10,040 nucleotides of DNA, taken from NCBI GenBank assembly GCA_050946255.1, contig JBMNUL010000098.1:1-10040 (forward strand), in the 5' to 3' direction. Below the pieces are notes generated by a model. That model did no database searches. It was not told the origin of the DNA and saw only the letters and a list, made by a program, of their open reading frames with translations. Source of the stretch: JBMNUL01 sp050946255. GTDB lineage: Bacteria > Actinomycetota > Coriobacteriia > Coriobacteriales > CADBOM01. Positions 5,776 through 10,040 of the stretch are shown in pieces; the stretch's first letter is position 1, and each line of letters begins with the position of its first letter. Both the position numbers and the translations under genes were made by a program.

Positions 5776-7164
5776 TCAGTTTGCAGCAGCGTCGTCCTTT
5801 CCAGACGCCTCTTCATCCTTGTGGTGCTTTCTTTGGGGCCTGCCCGGGTCAATTGCGGATGGCATCGGCATGAATGCGCCGATGAGAGCTGCAAATCCAA
5901 GCGTCACGATATTCTCAACCGGGAAGCAGAGCAATAGAAGCGCCAGCGTTAGAACGGGCCTGCGGGTCATCCCGGCAACGAGCGCGGTAGTAATCGACAT
6001 CACACAGAGCACAGGGTCGATTCCGGTTATGGCCGACACCCCATAGCCGAAGCTGAAGCCGGCGAAAATCGTGGGAAAGAACTGCCCGCCGCGCCAGCCA
6101 AAGGTGATGCAGAGCGGGGTGACGAAAATCTTCAGAAACCCCGTGAGCAGGAGAACGACCGCGCTTGTCGTGGTCCACGTCTTGATGATCTCGATTCCTT
6201 GCACCTCGCCCGCGAAGAGCACATTGGGGAGGAACATTCCGACAATCCCCAGAATCACGCCGCAGACAATCGGAAGGTACCCAGATTTGTTACCGGCTTT
6301 CCTCGCGATGGCGGAGACTGCCTTGGTAGATGTGTGGTAGAACATCGCGAGAATCCAGCCCACAAGTGCAAGGGGAATTGCGAGCAGGTGCTCTAGCCCC
6401 TGAGCACCCATAGTATCGAACCTTGGAAGTCCGCCGCTCAGGCCGGGGATCATCGCGATGACGACAACTCCCGCGAGAGCTCCGACAGCAGAAGAGGTGT
6501 AGAGAAGGATCTTTACCGGACGACGAAAAGTGTACCCCGATTCGTCGGGAATCTCCTCTTCTGAAAGCCCATCCTCTGCAGTGGCGACGATTCCCATGAG
6601 AGGGGTTCCGAACACTGCGGTGAGAACGGCAGAGAGCGAGATGTCGGCGATGGCGCGGGTCTTGAGCCCGGCTACCTTCAGCTTGTCGCCAATCCAAGTG
6701 CAGGCGCTGGCGATTATCCCCGAGATTCCGGCCTCGGGACCAATCGACCCTCCGCAAACCAGTGGAAGTGCGAAGCTCAGCAAGCTCTTCCAGAAATGCT
6801 CCAACTTGTAGCCACCGGTTTTCTTCACCTGAGCGAGGACCTCTCCCAATGTGTTGAGGGTGACGCCGGAATACTTCGTCCAGAACGCGATGGCCACTCC
6901 ACCTAGTGTGCAAATGACCATCGGGAACCACGGGACGTCGAAGACAGAGCGCAGGTTCTCCCAAACCAGCTCGGTGAGGAGATTGACCCCTCCAAGCGCT
7001 GCCCATACCACTGCACCTGCGATAAATCCGATGACGATTGCCAGCACCACCATCGAGATGCTAACAGCTGCAGCACCTGCGGCGGTGTCTGGAGATTTGC
7101 CGAATTCGCGGATATAGTGCTTGGGCTTCTTCTCCTTATTGTCTTTTTCTACGTCGCGAGACAC
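5776..7164 (-). CDS. CLC-family chloride-channel-like membrane protein lacking the gating glutamate
   Basis: A 462-residue integral membrane protein with about ten hydrophobic segments and the CLC landmarks GGSIGPEAG (138-146) and GWRGGQFFP (356-364). The basic N terminus (1-28) and a charged C-terminal tail (440-462) are cytoplasmic-looking, and no CBS domains are present. In the canonical GREGP motif the third residue is the gating/proton glutamate; here it is Ile141, with a glutamate three residues later at 144. The usual GSGIPE chloride-binding motif near residue 100 is also not recognisable. The start is GTG at 7164, supported by AGAGG six bases upstream. The substrate may be chloride, another halide or something else; coupled exchange is less likely without the gating glutamate. 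It follows the LuxR gene on the same strand after 405 bp, too far to assume one operon. Confidence 0.85.
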   Translation of the reverse strand: MSRDVEKDNKEKKPKHYIREFGKSPDTAAGAAAVSISMVVLAIVIGFIAGAVVWAALGGVNLLTELVWENLRSVFDVPWFPMVICTLGGVAIAFWTKYSGVTLNTLGEVLAQVKKTGGYKLEHFWKSLLSFALPLVCGGSIGPEAGISGIIASACTWIGDKLKVAGLKTRAIADISLSAVLTAVFGTPLMGIVATAEDGLSEEEIPDESGYTFRRPVKILLYTSSAVGALAGVVVIAMIPGLSGGLPRFDTMGAQGLEHLLAIPLALVGWILAMFYHTSTKAVSAIARKAGNKSGYLPIVCGVILGIVGMFLPNVLFAGEVQGIEIIKTWTTTSAVVLLLTGFLKIFVTPLCITFGWRGGQFFPTIFAGFSFGYGVSAITGIDPVLCVMSITTALVAGMTRRPVLTLALLLLCFPVENIVTLGFAALIGAFMPMPSAIDPGRPQRKHHKDEEASGKDDAAAN

Positions 7165-7250
7165 CTGTATCCTCTGGAAACACTTCTCTTTTCACAAATG
7201 GTAAGCGAGCATGCAATGCTGCAGTCACTCGCCGTCTCCGCTCCGTCCCC

Positions 7251-7350
7251 TTCGTTGGGAACAAGGTTGCAATACGGCAATCACCGTCTCCATTCGTTGG
7301 GAACGGATCCGCATCGCAGCGACCAAGCAACACCCTCCAAGTTGGGAACG
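7251..7350. repeat. Three spaced repeats of GTTGGGAAC upstream of the CLC gene
   Basis: TTCGTTGGGAAC occurs at 7251-7262 and 7293-7304, and GTTGGGAAC again at 7341-7349; successive copies are 42 and 45 bp apart. Each contains the dyad GTT-N3-AAC. Flanks are partly conserved too: CCGTCTCC precedes copies 1 and 2 (7232-7239, 7284-7291), and GGA-CCGCA-like bases follow copies 2 and 3. They lie 87-186 bp before the GTG start. A minus-strand -10-like TATAAT (7396-7391) lies just beyond, so the repeats would be in the CLC leader. Confidence 0.55.
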
Positions 7351-7364
7351 GAGCCGCAAGTTCG

Positions 7365-7569
7365 TTGAAGATTGTCGCTTTCCCTTAGGTGATTATAATG
7401 TGTCAGATTCAAGCATCCCGGAAGCACCGTTCACCCGTCCGCTATTCAGACGGATGCAGCTCATCCACTTACCGTCCAACCGCCTGCAGCTCAGACATCT
7501 GCAGTTCAAGTCGCCTGCGATGCGCAACGTGGCCTTCGAGTGCATCTTGAAAAAATCTACCGGAAAGTC
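7365..7569. other. Intergenic region between LuxR and CLC genes
   Basis: No gene is supported in this stretch. It holds a TATAAT-like element on the minus strand at 7391-7396 (also readable on the plus strand at 7393-7398), a small dyad CCGTC/GACGG (7434-7452), and an A run at 7550-7555. The A run reads as T6 just after a weak GGAAA/TTTCC hairpin (7562-7578) overlapping the LuxR stop codon, possibly a weak terminator for that gene. Confidence 0.35.
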
Positions 7570-9063
7570 TCAGTTTCCATCAGCAAGGTCATCGAGGCTC
7601 TCGGAATCCACCAAATCAATTAGCTCCTGCTTTGAATGCACACCGAGCTTGGAATAGATGTTGCGGGTATGGTAGTTGACAGTCCCCTGTGCGATGTAAA
7701 GCGTAGATTGGATTCCAGCGGAGGAATATCCCCTGGCTAGAAGCTCGAACACATCGACTTCCCTCTTCGAAAGCCCGTATTTCCTGGCGATAGCCTCGCA
7801 TTTGAGGTTGCGGGAGTTGTTTCCATCAGTATCGCTTTCCGACGCATGGACCTGCACACCGGAATCCCCGGCTTCCTCAGACTGGGTACTTTGCCCATTC
7901 TGTTCCCCGGCTATTTCCAAGCTCTTCTTCACCTTGTACAACGCCCACACGAGGAACACCGACGAAATCTCAATCGCCACCATGATCAGAAGGAGAGAGA
8001 ACTGCGAATGCCAAAGGGAGTCGTATGCTGATGCGGCATAGAGTCCGAAGTACCATCCTAGCGAGTTCAAGACGACTACCGTGCATTTCACGAAAGCACA
8101 CGTCTTGAACATGTCAAGAAGTAGATAGTCGGAAAACCCGATGACAGCCAAGAAGAACAGGACCTCCATCCCCAGCTCCCCTATCGAGATGAACTGGGCA
8201 ACCGGAGCATCCGTTATTCGGGTTAGAAAAGGAATAGTGACAACGACGATAAAGCAGATTGGAATCACGACAAGGTTGATCAGGTTCTTGCGATCGCTGA
8301 TGAAGATGGCGATTACCGCCAAAACAAGGGGAATGAACGCCGAAAGCGCATAGAACACGAAGGAATAGTTGCTGTTCGATGAGAAGTAGTCGAAGAACCC
8401 CGAAGAGATGCTGTAAATCGCCACAGGAAACAGTAACAGGAAATAGTTGAGAGGCTTGTTCTTCTTCCCTGATTCGATGATGAGTTCCGGCCAAGGATTC
8501 TTTCGCACTTCATGGAATAGGAATCCAGAAATCAGTGGGAAAACAACGATTGCCAAATAAACCACTATCTGTGGGAAGTATAGCAGCGACATGCACATGG
8601 TGATCGACATGGCCATCAACGTCGGGAAGCTGTTGACGGCAACACGCAGACCAACCCGGCGGTAAGCCATGACCCATTGTTGGGACATCGTTCCAGAAGA
8701 GATACCGGTGGTCACTGCACTCACGCACATAACCGCAAGCGGACCCGAATTGACCGTAACCCAGATGAGGACTGCGGTGGAAGCAGCCATTATCAAAGGC
8801 ACAGATATCTTCACTGCTGGTTTGCTCAGCACCTCCACACGATTGAGGGGCGAGAAAGCTATCACGAACAGTGTTATCACCATGCAGGAGGCGCTTATCA
8901 GATAAGGCAAGCTCATAAGTGAAATAGGAGGGGACGCCTCTATACCTGCAGAAAAAGTGTAGAAGAGCAGGTAAGTCCATGAGAACAGGAATGTCACGCC
9001 TGTATATGCCGGCGAAACAATCGAATTGAACTTACCCTCCATTAGGACCCCCATAATATCCAT
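7570..9063 (-). CDS. Membrane-embedded LuxR-family transcriptional regulator (12 TM + HTH)
   Basis: A 497-residue protein. Residues about 20-376 contain roughly twelve hydrophobic segments resembling a transporter-like bundle. A polar linker (381-420) leads to a C-terminal LuxR/GerE helix-turn-helix (about 429-487: LSKREVDVFELLARGYSSAG, later TVNYHTRNIYSKLG). Such multi-pass LuxR regulators are abundant in Eggerthellaceae and are usually adjacent to transporter or oxidoreductase genes; they probably sense a ligand at the membrane and act on the neighbouring promoter. Here the divergent neighbour is an MFS transporter. The start is uncertain: the ATG at 9063 has no ribosome site, while the ATG at 9042 (codon 8) has GGGGGT just upstream and overlaps the stop of a short upstream frame. 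Removing seven residues would not touch the first membrane segment. Confidence 0.9.
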   Translation of the reverse strand: MDIMGVLMEGKFNSIVSPAYTGVTFLFSWTYLLFYTFSAGIEASPPISLMSLPYLISASCMVITLFVIAFSPLNRVEVLSKPAVKISVPLIMAASTAVLIWVTVNSGPLAVMCVSAVTTGISSGTMSQQWVMAYRRVGLRVAVNSFPTLMAMSITMCMSLLYFPQIVVYLAIVVFPLISGFLFHEVRKNPWPELIIESGKKNKPLNYFLLLFPVAIYSISSGFFDYFSSNSNYSFVFYALSAFIPLVLAVIAIFISDRKNLINLVVIPICFIVVVTIPFLTRITDAPVAQFISIGELGMEVLFFLAVIGFSDYLLLDMFKTCAFVKCTVVVLNSLGWYFGLYAASAYDSLWHSQFSLLLIMVAIEISSVFLVWALYKVKKSLEIAGEQNGQSTQSEEAGDSGVQVHASESDTDGNNSRNLKCEAIARKYGLSKREVDVFELLARGYSSAGIQSTLYIAQGTVNYHTRNIYSKLGVHSKQELIDLVDSESLDDLADGN

Positions 9064-9154
9064 ATAGCATCGTGCCCGACGCTCGTATCCCGTCGAAGTC
9101 CTTGCCCATCAGAAGCTTGCCAGCCATGCCATATGCTTTTTTCATCCAGTGCAT
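9032..9154 (-). CDS. Possible 40-residue upstream ORF overlapping the LuxR start
   Basis: A minus-strand frame reads MHWMKKAYGMAGKLLMG, later ending YGYYGGPNGG before a TAA at 9034-9032. It is open back to a stop at 9193-9191. The stop overlaps the candidate LuxR start at 9042 in the arrangement ATGGAGGGTAA, which would permit translational coupling. Ribosome-binding support is weak: AAGGGA lies about 12 bases before the ATG. I do not recognise a family. It may be a leader peptide, a remnant of a gene's C terminus, or chance. Confidence 0.22.
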   Translation of the reverse strand: MHWMKKAYGMAGKLLMGKDFDGIRASGTMLYGYYGGPNGG

Positions 9155-9519
9155 GCAACCCGCAAATCCCTTGCCAATGTCGTTCAAACATTAGATTCCC
9201 ATGTGATATGAAAAGCATTGGAGATTCCCGTGGATCAGGCGGGCCTTTATTGGGAATTATCGTCTCATATGGCTAAAATTACCCGCTTGATTAGCAAAAC
9301 CATAAATTTGTTATTGGTAAATTCAATAATTATCAAACGGGAAACCTTCTCAAATACTAACTCCAAAGTGTCGAAATTAATAAGCGTTCAATAATCTTTG
9401 GTCGGGGTGCTCTTTTTCTTTCGGAATTAATCTCGGTCGTGGGCGAAGGCCCAGGGGATAACACGCTCTCGCCTTTCTTCCTGATGAAAGGGCGAGAAAA
9501 CTCTACTGAGGAGGTTTCC
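9064..9519. promoter_or_regulatory. Divergent control region between LuxR and MFS genes, with nested dyads
   Basis: An AT-rich 456-bp region. An outer inverted repeat, CCCGCTTGAT (9282-9291) with ATCAAACGGG (9332-9341; one mismatch), encloses an inner dyad, TTATTG (9311-9316) with CAATAA (9324-9329). Direct repeats AGATTCCC-R-TG lie at 9193-9203 and 9222-9232. Nearer the MFS start, TGGGC-GAAG-GCCCA (9440-9453) and CTCGCCTTTC/GAAAGGGCGAG (9468-9496, one bulge) can form leader hairpins. These are plausible binding sites for the LuxR protein plus promoter elements; no single promoter stands out. Confidence 0.45.
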
Positions 9520-10040
9520 ATGACCAAAGCAACTGATATGAGCAAGGGTCGATTAGTCATTGCACTGATAGTTTTGTTCCTATCATCAATGTGCACGATG
9601 GGCGACTTGGTGATCAACCCGATTGTCTCCAATCTATATGAAGTGTTCGCCGGCTCGCCCGAGTGGCTAATCAACTTGGGAATCACAGGTCCGGCACTCG
9701 TGGGATTGCCATTCGGCCTCATCGCCGGCGTACTCTGCGACCGGATGGACAAGAAGTGGATCATGGTTATCGGCTTTGCGATATTCACTGTGACCGCTTG
9801 CTTTGGAGCTGCAATCACAAATATCTACTACTTCGTGACCATGCGCCTTTGCGCGACCGGAGTAGGCTGGGGAATCACCAACACCGCAGCAATGTCGATT
9901 CTGGCCGACCTCTTCCCAGATGACGACGAGCATGGGAAATACGTTGGCTGGTACAGCACCGTGATGTCGATCTTGGGAGCAGTCATGGCAGCTGTGGCCG
10001 GTGTCCTCGCCATCAACGGATGGCAGAACGCCTTCATGAC
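9520..10040 (+). CDS. MFS transporter, N-terminal part (cut by window end)
   Basis: The first 173 codons of a major facilitator superfamily transporter running off the window. The start is well supported by GAGGAGGT at 9508-9515, four bases before the ATG. Hydrophobic segments lie at about 12-29, 50-70, 80-98, 103-121 and 145-165. Between segments two and three is the MFS motif A variant GLIAGVLCDRMDKKW (66-80), with the conserved Gly, Asp and basic residues. It is transcribed divergently from the membrane-bound LuxR regulator, which is its likely controller. Substrate cannot be told from this part; an organic-acid or aromatic-acid carrier would suit the neighbourhood but is inference. Confidence 0.88.
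   Translation, partial: MTKATDMSKGRLVIALIVLFLSSMCTMGDLVINPIVSNLYEVFAGSPEWLINLGITGPALVGLPFGLIAGVLCDRMDKKWIMVIGFAIFTVTACFGAAITNIYYFVTMRLCATGVGWGITNTAAMSILADLFPDDDEHGKYVGWYSTVMSILGAVMAAVAGVLAINGWQNAFM

Noticed and set aside
7251..7350. CRISPR-like array
   Set aside because: Only three copies of a 9-12 bp imperfect unit with unequal spacing and no cas genes.
7136..7368. Small frames through the GTTGGGAAC repeats (both strands), tempting because the 42- and 45-bp periods are multiples of three
   Set aside because: No supported start or ribosome site, and the amino-acid repeats are trivial consequences of the DNA repeat; regulatory repeats are the simpler reading.

Overview
The window looks like accessory chromosome from an anaerobic, moderately high-GC actinobacterium, most plausibly class Coriobacteriia, family Eggerthellaceae. 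This is an inference from three things: a 12-segment membrane-embedded LuxR-type regulator next to a major facilitator transporter, an aromatic-methoxyl-type GcvT-fold methyltransferase under a LysR regulator, and a codon bias toward G/C-ending codons with good Shine-Dalgarno sites. There are no rRNA or tRNA genes, no CRISPR array and no complete insertion sequence.

Layout. 1-559 (+): a promoter, a structured leader ending in an intrinsic terminator, and a small SMR-family exporter with the guanidinium-exporter (Gdx/SugE) residue set; the leader is a candidate ligand-controlled attenuator. 952-3329 (+): a LysR-type regulator followed by a LigM/DesA-like aminomethyltransferase-fold protein, probably a tetrahydrofolate-dependent O-demethylase. 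Each of these genes has a T-N11-A dyad (LysR box) upstream. 3450-5065: a minus-strand AAA_14/DUF4143 ATPase with its own terminator and, upstream, three inverted repeats of GTCGA-N6-TCGAC spaced exactly 33 bp apart. 5110-5775: a decayed stretch with a palindrome, a frameshifted fragment of a different (DUF234-type) ATPase and short direct repeats. 5776-9063 (-): a CLC-family membrane protein lacking the usual gating glutamate, a leader with three spaced repeats, then the membrane-bound LuxR regulator. 9064-9519: a divergent control region with nested dyads. 9520-end (+): the start of an MFS transporter, cut by the window edge.

How the genes may work together. LysR plus the demethylase form a likely substrate-induced catabolic unit that would feed methyl groups to folate. 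The LuxR protein and the divergent MFS transporter look like a sensor/transporter pair. The Gdx gene appears self-contained and RNA-regulated. The ATPase region looks like a separate, self-regulated cargo gene beside the remains of a related one. The most unusual signals are the 33-bp phased operator array and the Gdx leader attenuator. No wholly new multi-gene system could be demonstrated by reading alone.
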